NCBI RefSeq assembly: GCF_004362855.1
Contig: NZ_SNXW01000007.1
Span: 227,669-264,003, forward strand
Origin: Aquabacterium commune
GTDB taxonomy: Bacteria > Pseudomonadota > Gammaproteobacteria > Burkholderiales > Burkholderiaceae_C
Reading direction: 5' to 3'
DNA: 36,335 nt
A program made the translations under genes and the position numbers. Under the pieces are notes generated by a model. The model searched no databases. It worked only from the letters and a program-made list of their open reading frames with translations, and was not told the origin of the DNA. This document shows, one piece after another, positions 1-8,139 of this stretch (the first letter of the stretch is position 1; each line of letters opens with the position of its first letter).

Positions 1-130
1 GTCCAAGGACCTGCAAGTCTTGCGACTTGCTGCGGCCTTCTCTTGCCAAACACCCACGCTTATCGGCTGTTGATTTTTAAAGAACGTTTGCTGATTCAGC
101 GACTCGGTCACTCAGTCGTTTCTGACTGCT
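1..130 (-). promoter_or_regulatory. rRNA operon leader with boxA antitermination element
   Basis: Read on the minus strand, 74-86 gives GTTCTTTAAAAAT, a close match to the rrn boxA (TGCTCTTTAACA). It is followed by AGCGTGGGTGTTTGG and GTCGCAAGACTTGC, which resemble the stretch between boxA and the 16S gene in known rrn leaders. The 16S gene itself must lie beyond base 1 and is not in the window. The match to boxA and its distance from the promoter are seen directly; the assignment as a 16S leader rather than a 16S-23S spacer rests on the promoter just upstream. Confidence 0.75.
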
Positions 131-164
131 GCGACTTCGTTTTTGTTTGCCGTGATCAGCGAAG

Positions 165-230
165 ACCGCAATTATGGCACCGTTTTGACAGCCTGCGCAA
201 GCCCTTTGGCGAAGTTTTTCAACTTTCTGC
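165..230 (-). promoter_or_regulatory. rRNA operon promoter (P1-like)
   Basis: On the minus strand there is a -10 hexamer CATAAT (171-176), an 18-bp spacer and a -35 TTGCGC (195-200). The stretch after the -10 is GC-rich (TGCGGTC), as in discriminators of promoters under stringent control by ppGpp/DksA. A-tracts just upstream of the -35 (about 211-225) could act as an UP element. Strong growth-rate-regulated transcription leftwards into the rrn operon is inferred. Confidence 0.65.
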
Positions 231-530
231 ATCGAACTCGCTTGGCATGGTCGCAACAGGTCTTGTTTGGGCCCGCTCGCGCGGAGCGCGGATCCTACCT
301 CAAGCCGGGCGCTGTGCTTTGTGACGCCGCGACCTCGGGCTGCTTCGAGGGCGTTAGAGCGGCGGAAAGCAGCCGGCGAGCCACTGTCGATGCGGCGTGT
401 CCGCCCGGTGGCCGCGCGCACTGGACTGGCTCGCGGACAATGCGGGCTGAGCGCCTCCCTGCTGGTGAGGCGCCTTGTTGGGTGTTGTCAACCGATTCAC
501 GCGCCGAGGGCGCAGGAGATGGATGTGGTC
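231..530. other. intergenic region between rrn promoter and rsmE
   Basis: About 300 bases between the leftward rrn promoter and rsmE. Open frames run through it, but none has a convincing start, ribosome site or recognisable product. It contains a small GC-rich inverted repeat (CGCTC at 274-278, GAGCG at 284-288). It presumably carries Fis or other upstream sites for rrn and the rsmE promoter, but I could not pick out clear hexamers for rsmE. Confidence 0.4.
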
Positions 531-1295
531 ATGGGTCCCCGCTTGCATGTCGCACTCGACCGCCTGAGCCTGGACGGCCAGTCATTCGCGCTGGACGAGG
601 GTGCCTCGCGGCACATCCAGGTGCTGCGCCTGCAACCGGGGGACGGCATCCGGCTGTTCGACGGGCAGGGACAGGAGTGGGGGGCCGAGGTGACCGACAT
701 GGGGCGCAAGGTCGTGCAGGTGCGCCTTGGCGAGCGGGTGGCCAACGACCGGGAGCTGCCCGTGCGTGTGACGCTGGCGGTGGGCATGCCTGCCAATGAC
801 CGCATGGACGCGGTGGTGGAGAAGGCCACGGAGTTGGGCGTGGGTGCGATCCAGCCGCTGGTGTGCGCGCGCTCGGTGCTGCGCCTGGACGGCGAGCGCG
901 CCGCCAAGAAGGTGGCGCATTGGCAGGCGGTGGCGGTGTCGGCCAGCGAGCAATGTGGGCGGGCGGTGGTGCCGCAGGTGCACGCGGTGCAGACCCTGGC
1001 GGGCTGGTTGAAGCAGGACAGCGCTTCGCCGGTGGCCACGCACCGAGGGGTGCTGAGCTTGCGCGATGCCGCGCCGGTGCGGAGCTGGCTGACGTCGCAG
1101 GCAGCGCAGGCGAGCGCTGGGGCTGGCCCGAACTGGTGCTTCCTGAACGGGCCCGAAGGCGGGCTGGCGCCGGAGGAGGAGTCTCTGGCTTTGGCGCAAG
1201 GCTGGACGGCTGTCAGCCTGGGACGGCGGGTGCTGCGCGCCGACACGGCGCCGCTGGCGGTGCTCAGCGTGATGGCGGCCCTGTTCGAGGGCTGA
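531..1295 (+). CDS. rsmE: 16S rRNA m3U1498 methyltransferase RsmE
   Basis: The 254-residue product matches RsmE, the SPOUT-class enzyme that uses S-adenosylmethionine to methylate N3 of U1498 in the 16S decoding region of the assembled small subunit. Visible marks are the N-terminal PUA-like part (RHIQVLRL, IRLFDGQGQEW), the central KATELGVGAIQPL and SEQCGR segments, and the C-terminal knot with LNGPEGGLAPEEE and LGRRVLRADTAPLAVL. I chose the ATG at 531 because it gives the family's usual N-terminus (GPRLHV) and length, with a GGAG 12 nt upstream; an ATG at 519 would add four residues. The frame stays open further upstream, but that sequence is not RsmE-like. It is convergent with the next gene, with a 38-bp gap. 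Confidence 0.92.
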   Translation: MGPRLHVALDRLSLDGQSFALDEGASRHIQVLRLQPGDGIRLFDGQGQEWGAEVTDMGRKVVQVRLGERVANDRELPVRVTLAVGMPANDRMDAVVEKATELGVGAIQPLVCARSVLRLDGERAAKKVAHWQAVAVSASEQCGRAVVPQVHAVQTLAGWLKQDSASPVATHRGVLSLRDAAPVRSWLTSQAAQASAGAGPNWCFLNGPEGGLAPEEESLALAQGWTAVSLGRRVLRADTAPLAVLSVMAALFEG

Positions 1296-1320
1296 GGCCG
1301 GCCCTCACCCGCAACCGGCC
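1296..1320. terminator. possible shared stem-loop between convergent genes
   Basis: GGCCGG (1296-1301) and CCGGCC (1315-1320) form a short GC stem between the stop codons of rsmE and the rRNA methyltransferase gene. There is no T-run on either side, so it is a weak candidate for termination or 3'-end stabilisation. Confidence 0.25.
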
Positions 1321-1333
1321 CCGTCAAGCGCAC

Positions 1334-2845
1334 TCAGGCGTCAGCGGCATCGCCCGCGCGGGGCTTGTTGCTGCCGGCCACGAGGTCGAAGCGGAACAAG
1401 CGGCACTCGATGGGGCCGTTGAACATCACGACACGGCGGCTTTCTTTCAGGCGCATGGCGCTGGGCAGCTTCATGTCAGGGCTGAGGATCCAGGCGGTCC
1501 AGCCCGTGTACTGCTTCTTCCAGTGCGACGACAGGCGCTGGAAGAAGGTGGCGGCGGCCTCGTCTTCCTGGAAGGCCTCCCGCGCCACGCGCACGCCGGG
1601 GCGGGCGATGCCCTCGTTGTCGTCATCGCGCCAGCCGCCAGCATCATCACCGCCTTGCTCGGCGCGCTGGCCGTAGGCGTTGCGGGCCGAGCCCTTGGTG
1701 TCGATGCGCTCGCCGTAGGGCGGGTTGAACATCAGCAGGCCGCGCTCGCAGGGCACCGGGCGCTGCAGGGCGTCGGCGGTTTTGAAGTCGATGGCGTGGC
1801 GCACGCCGGCACGCTCGGCGTTGCGGGTGGCGAAGTCGGTCATGCGGAAGGCGACGTCACCGGCGTAGATGGGCACGCGTGGCGGGCATTCGCGGGCACG
1901 GGCGGCCTGCTTGAGCAGGCCCCAGGCGGCCTGGGCACCGCGGAAGGGCAGCAGGCGTTCGAAAGCGAAGCGGCGCTGGATGCCTGGTGCGATGTTGCAG
2001 GTGATTTGCGCAGCCTCGATGGGGATGGTGCCGGCGCCGCAGCAGGGGTCGAGCAGGGGGCCGTCTTCGGGGCGGCCGTGCCAGCCGGCGGCGGCCAGCA
2101 TGGCGGCGGCGAGCGTTTCCTTGAGCGGAGCCTCGCCGGTGTCTTCGCGCCAGCCGCGTTTGAAGAGGGCTTCGCCGGAGGTGTCCACATAGAGCACGGC
2201 GTCGAGGTCGTCCATGTAGAGGACGAGACCGAGGTCGGGGTGGCGGGTGTCCACGCTGGGGCGTTCGCCGGTGCGTTCGCGCAGGTCGTCGCAGACGGCG
2301 TCCTTGATGCGCAGGCCTGCGAAGTTCAGGCTGCGCAGGTGGCTGCGGCGCGAGGTGACGTCCACGCGCAGGGTGTGGCGCGGGGTGATCCAGTCGCTCC
2401 AGTTGACCTGGCGGCCCAGGGCGTAGATGTCGTCTTCGTGGCGATAGACGCGGGTGGCCACGCGCCAGAGGACGCGTTGGGCCAGGCGGCTTTCCAGGTT
2501 GAGTCGCAGGGTGTGGTCGATGAGGGCGGCGCGGCATTCCTCGGCCGTGCGCAGGTGAGCAGCGGCCTGCACTTCGACGCCACCGCGCGAGGCGATGACG
2601 ATGGGGCCTTCGCCCAGGATGCGGCGGACTTCCTCGGCCAGCAGCTCTTCGACGCCCGAGGCGCACGACAGGTAGAGCGCCGTGGGGCGGTCAGCGGCCA
2701 GCGCGTTGGCGACGGGCTCGGGGCGGGCGCCAGGGCGCGGGCCCATGGCCGAGGACGGACGCGCAGGCGCACGCCCCGGCCCCTCGCCAGAAGGCCGGCC
2801 GGTGGCAGCGGACACGCGGGGGCGTTGGGGGGGCTTGATGGGCAT
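1334..2845 (-). CDS. rlmL: THUMP-domain 23S rRNA (guanine-N2) methyltransferase, RlmL type
   Basis: The 503-residue protein has a THUMP RNA-binding domain (about residues 50-200, beginning TALYLSCASGVEELLAEEV) followed by a Rossmann methyltransferase domain. SAM-binding DPCCGAGT and catalytic NPPYGER motifs are both visible. This is the layout of the N-terminal half of E. coli RlmKL, which makes m2G2445 in 23S rRNA; the RlmK half is absent, as is common outside enterics. Two oddities: a Pro/Arg/Gly-rich N-terminal extension of about 45 residues, and an acidic insertion of about 50 residues after NPPYGER (NAYGQRAEQGG...). The annotated start has a poor ribosome site, so the extension may be partly untranslated. 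It is the last gene of the leftward lpt-rpoN block, 61 bp after the DUF599 gene. Confidence 0.85.
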   Translation of the reverse strand: MPIKPPQRPRVSAATGRPSGEGPGRAPARPSSAMGPRPGARPEPVANALAADRPTALYLSCASGVEELLAEEVRRILGEGPIVIASRGGVEVQAAAHLRTAEECRAALIDHTLRLNLESRLAQRVLWRVATRVYRHEDDIYALGRQVNWSDWITPRHTLRVDVTSRRSHLRSLNFAGLRIKDAVCDDLRERTGERPSVDTRHPDLGLVLYMDDLDAVLYVDTSGEALFKRGWREDTGEAPLKETLAAAMLAAAGWHGRPEDGPLLDPCCGAGTIPIEAAQITCNIAPGIQRRFAFERLLPFRGAQAAWGLLKQAARARECPPRVPIYAGDVAFRMTDFATRNAERAGVRHAIDFKTADALQRPVPCERGLLMFNPPYGERIDTKGSARNAYGQRAEQGGDDAGGWRDDDNEGIARPGVRVAREAFQEDEAAATFFQRLSSHWKKQYTGWTAWILSPDMKLPSAMRLKESRRVVMFNGPIECRLFRFDLVAGSNKPRAGDAADA

Positions 2846-2906
2846 GGGTGTCAGGGCGGAAAAGGAAAGGGGCCGCAGCAGGGCCGGACGGCCCGGTGGC
2901 GCTCGC

Positions 2907-3617
2907 TCAGGCGCGCAGGATGGCCAGCACGTCCGAGCGGAATTCTCGCCGATACAGCACCCACAGCACGGCCAGGGTGGCGAGCGCGAATGCGGCGGGT
3001 GACACGAACCAGCCGATCACAGCGAAGGACATGTAATAAGCGCGCAGGCCATCGGCGAAGCTTTCAGCGGCCATGCCCATGAGCTTGCCGGCGCGATCGG
3101 CGAAGGCGTGGCGGTCGGCGTCACCCGCATCGAAGACATCCACGTTGGGTGCCGCGCCCACCAGGATGGCCCCGAACGAATAAACGCGCATCGACCAGGT
3201 GAAGCGGAAGAAGGCATAGACGAAGACGGCCAGCAACACCATGATCTTGATGTCGAAGACGAGCATCGAGGTGCGCGCCGCGAAAGGGAGGTCCTGCACC
3301 AAGCCGGTGGCCTTGTCGCTGGTGCCCAGCACGGCCAGCAAGCCGCCGAGCACCAGGATGGTGGTGGAGGCCCAGAAGCTCGGGCTGGCGGCGAGGTTTT
3401 GCGTGACGGCGGCGTCCACGATGCGCTGGTCGCGGTACGTCACCTGCATCATCCAGACCTTGCGGAAGTGGTTGGTGCTGGCCAGCAGCGTGCGCTCGAC
3501 CTTGGCGCGGCGGCTGGCAAAAGCGGCATAGCCCACCCAGCCGAAGAAGAACAGCGCCAGCGCGGCCCAGTCTTGCCAGGGCATCAGGGTGATGAGGTTG
3601 TTCAGCTTGGCCAGCAT
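2907..3617 (-). CDS. DUF599 family integral membrane protein
   Basis: A 236-residue protein with at least four hydrophobic helices: near residues 15-33 (WAALALFFFGWVGYAAF), 83-100, 122-140 and a C-terminal pair around 195-225. It resembles the DUF599 family of inner-membrane proteins, whose function is unknown. A conserved-looking soluble stretch (HFRKVWMMQVTYRDQRIVDAA) follows the first helix. It starts 19 bp after the rpoN stop and precedes the RlmL-type gene, so it is probably co-transcribed with rpoN. The context does not reveal a substrate or partner. Confidence 0.75.
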   Translation of the reverse strand: MLAKLNNLITLMPWQDWAALALFFFGWVGYAAFASRRAKVERTLLASTNHFRKVWMMQVTYRDQRIVDAAVTQNLAASPSFWASTTILVLGGLLAVLGTSDKATGLVQDLPFAARTSMLVFDIKIMVLLAVFVYAFFRFTWSMRVYSFGAILVGAAPNVDVFDAGDADRHAFADRAGKLMGMAAESFADGLRAYYMSFAVIGWFVSPAAFALATLAVLWVLYRREFRSDVLAILRA

Positions 3618-3636
3618 GCGCGTGCGCTCCTTCGGG

Positions 3637-5196
3637 TCACAGCGCCTTGCGCAGGTTGGCCGGCGCGATCTTCAGCGCTTCGCGGTATTTGGCCACGGTG
3701 CGGCGGGCCACCTGGATGCCCTGCTCTTCCAGCATGGTGGCCAACTGGCTGTCCGACAGCGGCTTCTTGGCATCTTCGGCAGACACCAGCTGCTTGATGA
3801 GCGCGCGCACCGCCGTGCTCGACGCATTGCCACCGGCCTCGGTGTTCAGGCTGGAGCCGAAGAAGTACTTCAGCTCGAAGGTGCCGAAGGGCGTGTTCAT
3901 GTACTTGGCCGTGGTCACGCGCGAGATGGTGGACTCGTGCAGACCGAGCTCGTCGGCGATTTCGCGCAGCACCAGCGGCTTCATCGCGATTTCGCCGTGG
4001 CTGAAGAAGTTCTTCTGCCGGTCAACGATGGCCTGCGAGACGCGCAAGATGGTGTCGAAGCGCTGCTGGATGTTCTTGACGAACCAGCGTGCTTCTTGCA
4101 GGCGCGAACTCATCGCCGTGTGGCCTTCGCTGGCCGCCGTACCGCGCGGCGAGCGCGAGGCGCGCAGGGCTTGCGCGTAGAGGTCGTTGATGCGCAGCTT
4201 GGGCATCACGTCGGGGTTGAGCACGACCTTCCAGCCCCGGCCCGATTTCTGCACGATGACGTCGGGCACGATGATGTTGGCCTCGGCGCGCGTGAAGGCC
4301 CGGCCCGGCTTGGGTTCCAGCTGCACGATGAGGCCTTGCGCCTGCTTGACCTCGCCCTCGGTGGCACCGGCGGCGCTCATGAGCTTGCGCGTGTCGCGGC
4401 GGGCCAGCAGCTCCAGGTGGTGCTTGCAGATGTCGATGGCGACGTCGCGGATGCGGCTGGGGGCTTGCGTCTTGAGCTGCAGCACCAGGCAGTCCGAGAG
4501 GTTGGCCGCGCCCACGCCCACGGGCTCCAGGCTTTGCAGCCAGCCCAGGGCGCAGCGCAGGCGCGACATCAGCTCGTCGAGCGTGTCTTCGTCGGCATCC
4601 TCGGGGTCACCAGGCAAGAGGCTGGCGGCGATCTCCTCGAGCGGGTCGGCCAGGTAGCCGTCTTCGTTGAGCGACTCGATCAGCACCTCGACCGCGGCCA
4701 TGTCCTCGGTGCTCAGGCGCGTGCCCAGCAGCTGCGCCTTGAGGTGGTCCTGCAGGCTGACGGTGGGCGCGTTGCGCGACATCGGGTCGTAGTCGTCGCT
4801 GTCGTTGTTGCTGTCGTTGTTGCGCGGCGTTTCGCTGATGCCGTCGAAGTCTTCGCGCTCGGTGCCGTTTTCCCAGTCGTCGCGCTCGGTGGTGCCCAGG
4901 TCGGCCTTGTCGATGCCCGCAGCGTCGCTGTCACCCGGGCCCCCATCGGCATCGGATGAGGACGAGGCAGTGTCTTCGCCGCTCTGGCGCTCGTTGCGCT
5001 GGCGTTCGAACTCGGCAGCGGCCAGGTCGAGCGCGGGCACGTCGTCTTCCGGCTCCAGGAAGGGGTTCTGTTCGAGCATCTGCTCGATTTCCTGGTGCAG
5101 CTCCAGCGTGGACAGCTGCAACAGACGGATGGACTGCTGCAGCTGCGGCGTGAGCGCCATGTGCTGCGACAGGCGGAACTGCAAAGAGGGCTTCAT
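3637..5196 (-). CDS. rpoN: RNA polymerase sigma-54 factor RpoN
   Basis: A 519-residue sigma-54. Region I is at the N-terminus (LSQHMALTPQLQQSIRLLQL, residues about 8-27) and contacts enhancer-binding activators. A very acidic, Ser/Asp/Asn-rich region II spans about residues 70-135. The core-binding domain, a helix-turn-helix and the diagnostic RpoN box ARRTVAKYRE close to the C-terminus follow. The ATG at 5196 gives the canonical start (MKPSLQFRLSQ); the frame remains open upstream as an out-of-frame shadow of lptB. It lies 16 bp downstream of lptB, the usual lptA-lptB-rpoN order in proteobacteria. The common downstream partners hpf and ptsN are not here; a DUF599 gene follows instead. Confidence 0.97.
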   Translation of the reverse strand: MKPSLQFRLSQHMALTPQLQQSIRLLQLSTLELHQEIEQMLEQNPFLEPEDDVPALDLAAAEFERQRNERQSGEDTASSSSDADGGPGDSDAAGIDKADLGTTERDDWENGTEREDFDGISETPRNNDSNNDSDDYDPMSRNAPTVSLQDHLKAQLLGTRLSTEDMAAVEVLIESLNEDGYLADPLEEIAASLLPGDPEDADEDTLDELMSRLRCALGWLQSLEPVGVGAANLSDCLVLQLKTQAPSRIRDVAIDICKHHLELLARRDTRKLMSAAGATEGEVKQAQGLIVQLEPKPGRAFTRAEANIIVPDVIVQKSGRGWKVVLNPDVMPKLRINDLYAQALRASRSPRGTAASEGHTAMSSRLQEARWFVKNIQQRFDTILRVSQAIVDRQKNFFSHGEIAMKPLVLREIADELGLHESTISRVTTAKYMNTPFGTFELKYFFGSSLNTEAGGNASSTAVRALIKQLVSAEDAKKPLSDSQLATMLEEQGIQVARRTVAKYREALKIAPANLRKAL

Positions 5197-5212
5197 GGTG
5201 CGACAGCCACTC

Positions 5213-5965
5213 TCACATGCGGAAGTGTTCGCCGAGGTACACCTTGCGCACCTCGGCGTTGTCCACGATGTCGGTCGGGCGGCCTTCGGCCAGCACACGC
5301 CCCTCGCTGATGATGTAGGCGCGGTCGCAGATGCCCAGCGTTTCGCGCACGTTGTGGTCGGTGATGAGCACGCCGATGCCGCGGGCCTTGAGGAAGCCGA
5401 TGATGCGCTGGATCTCGATGACGGCGATCGGGTCCACGCCGGCGAAAGGCTCGTCGAGCAGGATGAAGCGCGGCTGCGTGGCCAGGGCCCGGGCGATTTC
5501 CACCCGTCGGCGCTCGCCGCCCGACAGCGACAGCGCCGGGCTGGTGCGCAGTTTCTCGATGCTGAGCTCGCGCAGCAGCGTGCCCAGGCGTTCTTCGATG
5601 ACCCGGCCCGCGAGTTTGCGGCCGCGCTCATCGACTTGCAACTCCAGCACGGCGCGGATGTTGTCCTCGACGTTGAGCTGGCGGAAGATGGACGCCTCCT
5701 GCGGCAGGTAGCTCAGGCCCAAGCGCGAGCGCTCGTGCATGGGCAGGCGCTCGATGCGCTCGCCGTCGATGTCGATGGCGCCGGCATCGGCCCGCACCAG
5801 ACCAACGATCATGTAGAAACTGGTGGTTTTGCCCGCGCCGTTGGGGCCGAGCAGGCCGACCACCTCGCCGGCCGACACGGCCACGTGCACATCGTGCACC
5901 ACGGTGCGCGCGCCGTAGCGCTTCTTCAGGCTCTCGGCCTTGAGCTGACTGGGCTGACTCGCCAT
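5213..5965 (-). CDS. lptB: LPS export ABC transporter ATP-binding protein LptB
   Basis: A 250-residue ATPase of the LptB2FG transporter, which extracts lipopolysaccharide from the inner membrane and feeds the LptC-LptA bridge. Walker A is GPNGAGKTT (residues 40-48), the ABC signature is LSGGERRR, Walker B is FILLDEP, and the H-loop is ITDHNV. The C-terminal tail (GEHFRM) is typical of LptB. Its start codon follows the lptA stop with a one-base gap, indicating translational coupling, and rpoN follows 16 bp later. The membrane subunits LptF and LptG are not in the window. Confidence 0.97.
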   Translation of the reverse strand: MASQPSQLKAESLKKRYGARTVVHDVHVAVSAGEVVGLLGPNGAGKTTSFYMIVGLVRADAGAIDIDGERIERLPMHERSRLGLSYLPQEASIFRQLNVEDNIRAVLELQVDERGRKLAGRVIEERLGTLLRELSIEKLRTSPALSLSGGERRRVEIARALATQPRFILLDEPFAGVDPIAVIEIQRIIGFLKARGIGVLITDHNVRETLGICDRAYIISEGRVLAEGRPTDIVDNAEVRKVYLGEHFRM

Positions 5966-5966
5966 C

Positions 5967-6647
5967 TCAGCGGCCCGCGCCCGCGCCAGTGGCGGCCGCA
6001 GCCGGCTCGCTGGCGCGCGGCGTGATCACGCCCTTGACCCGGCCCGCCGGCTTGCCGCCATCGCTGGGCGCGCCCATGACCTGGTAGACCGAGGTCTTGT
6101 TGTCGTAGCGGATGGCCTGGCCATTGACCTCGTCGGTCTTGAGCCCTGCGGTGAGGCGGCGCATCTCGGCGCGGCTGGTGAAGGTGACGGTGTCGTCGCG
6201 GCCTTCATAGACGATTTTCTCGGCCTCGCCCTCGATGACCTCGTCCATGCCCTCGCGCTTTTGCTTGAAGTAGCTGCGCCCGCCCTGGCCGCCAGTGGCG
6301 GTGGCCGTTTGCGTGCCATCGGGGTTCTGGCGCACTTCCACGCGCTCGGCGCGGATGAGCATGGTGCCCTTGGTCAGCTCGACGTTGCCGGTCAGGATGT
6401 TGACGCGCCGGGTTTCGTCCACCCGGGCGGCATCGGCGGCGAACACCACGGGCTGGGCGCGGTCGGTTTTGTCGGCCAGGGCGACGCCGTGCACCACGAA
6501 GGCGCCAGCCAGCCAAACCATCACGTGGGTGACGCGGCTGGCGTGGCGGGCCGGCACGGTGGTGCGCAGCGGCCCGCGCGCGGGGTTTGGCACATCGGTG
6601 CGCAGAGCGGCAACAGCAAGAGGCACAGGCAAACTCATCTTCGGCAT
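5967..6647 (-). CDS. lptA: LPS transport periplasmic protein LptA
   Basis: The product (226 residues from the ATG at 6647) carries the LptA/OstA beta-jellyroll domain: [61 protein letters not shown]. LptA oligomerises to bridge the periplasm between LptC and LptD. A hydrophobic stretch [16 protein letters not shown] before the mature part suits a signal peptide, but it starts well inside the frame. The true start is therefore uncertain: ATG at 6647, 6638, or one right at the signal segment; the frame is open to 6713. The usual upstream neighbours lptC and kdsC are absent and dsbA lies upstream instead. Confidence 0.88.
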   Translation of the reverse strand: MPKMSLPVPLAVAALRTDVPNPARGPLRTTVPARHASRVTHVMVWLAGAFVVHGVALADKTDRAQPVVFAADAARVDETRRVNILTGNVELTKGTMLIRAERVEVRQNPDGTQTATATGGQGGRSYFKQKREGMDEVIEGEAEKIVYEGRDDTVTFTSRAEMRRLTAGLKTDEVNGQAIRYDNKTSVYQVMGAPSDGGKPAGRVKGVITPRASEPAAAATGAGAGR

Positions 6648-6749
6648 GGAATTTGCATGGATTTTACCGAAGACCGTGCCACCGTGTGTGGCTGGTCTGC
6701 AAATACCGCGCAAATATCCCGCCTGGCGCCACCCAGGCGCCTCGGGGCA

Positions 6750-7415
6750 TCACTTGCCCTTGCGCAGGCGGTTGACGAGGAAGTCCACCGTGGCCAGCGT
6801 TTTCTCGGGCGTGCCGTTGAGCGAAATCGAGGTCAGGAACTGGCCGCCGATGCCGATGGCGGGCACGCCGTCGATTTTGTAGGCGTCTGCGAGGCTGCGC
6901 GCCTGGCGGCACTTGGTCTGCACGGCGAAGGAGTCGAACACCGACAGGAACTTGGCGCGGTCCACGCCGTTCTTGGCCATGAAGTCAGCGATCAGTTCGG
7001 GCTTGTCGAGTTTGAGGCCCTCTTCGTGGAGGGCCTGGAAAACCTTGCCATGCAGCGAGGGCAGCAGGCCCATGGCCTCCAGCGCGTAGTAAATGCGCTG
7101 GTGCATGCCAAAGGGGTTTTCGCGGAACGCCACGGGCGCGCGGCGGAAAGCCACGTCGGCGGGCAACTTGCCGACCCAGGCGTTCAGCGAAGGCTCGAAG
7201 TGGTGGCAGTGCGGGCAGCCGTACCAGAAGAACTCGACGATGTCGATCTTGCCGGCGGGCGCGGCCGTCGGGGCCGCCTGGCCCAGCTTGACGTAGTGCG
7301 TGCCCTCGACGGGGCCGCCCTGGGCGAACGACAGCGCCGGCGTCACGGCGGGTGCGCCCGCCAGACCCAGCCCCAAGGCAGACAGGGATTGCTTGGAGAA
7401 ATCACGGCGGTTCAT
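6750..7415 (-). CDS. dsbA: thiol:disulfide interchange protein DsbA family
   Basis: A 221-residue periplasmic thioredoxin-fold oxidase that introduces disulfides into exported proteins. The active site is CPHC (residues 67-70) in EFFWYGCPHCHHFEP, and the cis-proline loop is DGVPAIG. I chose the ATG at 7415 because GAAGG lies 9 nt upstream; another ATG at 7424 overlaps that site. The N-terminus NRRDFSKQSL looks like a twin-arginine export motif followed by a weakly hydrophobic segment and AxA-like cleavage near residue 31, whereas classical DsbA uses the SRP/Sec route. It is 46 bp after the SPOR gene and 102 bp before lptA. Confidence 0.93.
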   Translation of the reverse strand: MNRRDFSKQSLSALGLGLAGAPAVTPALSFAQGGPVEGTHYVKLGQAAPTAAPAGKIDIVEFFWYGCPHCHHFEPSLNAWVGKLPADVAFRRAPVAFRENPFGMHQRIYYALEAMGLLPSLHGKVFQALHEEGLKLDKPELIADFMAKNGVDRAKFLSVFDSFAVQTKCRQARSLADAYKIDGVPAIGIGGQFLTSISLNGTPEKTLATVDFLVNRLRKGK

Positions 7416-7461
7416 CGGGGACATCCTTCGGGTCAGGTAGGAACTCGGGTCAGGGGTCGGA

Positions 7462-8100
7462 TCACTTTTGCACACGCACCAGGGCGGACTCGATGCCCGC
7501 GGCCTGCAGCTTGACGCGGACGTCTTCGGCCTGCTCGCGCTGACCGAAAGGCCCCAGGCGCACGCGGTACATCGTGCGGCCGTTGACTTCGCGCTCCTGC
7601 AGGTGGGCTTCCAGCCCCAGGATCGCCAGCTTGGCGCGTTGCTGCTCGGCTTCGGTCTGGCTGCCATAGGCACCGGCCTGCACCTGGTAGCTCAACGCAT
7701 CGGCGCCCGCGGGCGATGACACGGCTTCACCCGCCAGGATGGCCGCCGGATTGCGACCGGACGTTGACGATGCCGCCGGTGCGGACGCCTTGGCCGCAGG
7801 GGCGGATGCCGCTGCCACAGCCTCAGGCGCCGATGCCGCTGCGTTGGCCGACGACGGTGCCGCTTCGACCTGCACCGGGCGCGGCTTGGCCGGGTTCTTG
7901 CCGTAAAGCGGGTTGTTCGGGTCCCAGTTCTTGTTCTTCTCGGCCTCGGCGGCGTCCTGCTCGGCGGTGCGCTGGGGCACCTTGTCGATGAAGGGCAGCG
8001 GCACCTTGGCGATGTAGAGCGCCACGCCGAGCGCCAGGGCCAGGCCGACCAGCAGGCCGACGATCATGCCCAGGAAAAAGCCGCCACGTTGGGATTTCAT
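7462..8100 (-). CDS. SPOR domain (FtsN-like) cell-division protein
   Basis: A 212-residue bitopic protein with a short cytoplasmic N-terminus (MKSQRGG), one transmembrane helix (about 9-31, FLGMIVGLLVGLALALGVALY), an Ala/Pro-rich periplasmic linker (about 60-130) and a C-terminal SPOR domain (about 135-212: YQVQAGAYGSQTEAEQQRAKL ... YRVRLGPFGQREQAEDV). SPOR domains bind denuded peptidoglycan glycan strands at the septum; the arrangement is that of FtsN. It sits between argS and dsbA, and argS-ftsN-like-dsbA is a common betaproteobacterial order. I keep the symbol empty because several SPOR proteins share this layout. Confidence 0.88.
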   Translation of the reverse strand: MKSQRGGFFLGMIVGLLVGLALALGVALYIAKVPLPFIDKVPQRTAEQDAAEAEKNKNWDPNNPLYGKNPAKPRPVQVEAAPSSANAAASAPEAVAAASAPAAKASAPAASSTSGRNPAAILAGEAVSSPAGADALSYQVQAGAYGSQTEAEQQRAKLAILGLEAHLQEREVNGRTMYRVRLGPFGQREQAEDVRVKLQAAGIESALVRVQK

Positions 8101-8139
8101 CAGTGTCCGTCCTCTTTCATCCGACGCTGTGCGCCGGGG

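Noticed and set aside
43..421. Short frames over the rRNA operon leader
   Set aside because: They overlap the boxA and promoter elements and have no recognisable product.
3589..4959. A 456-codon frame antisense to rpoN, and similar long antisense frames opposite the histidine kinase (25647-27452) and the RlmL gene (863-3082)
   Set aside because: All follow from GC-rich third positions on the coding strand; the products are compositionally biased and the opposite strand encodes clear conserved proteins.
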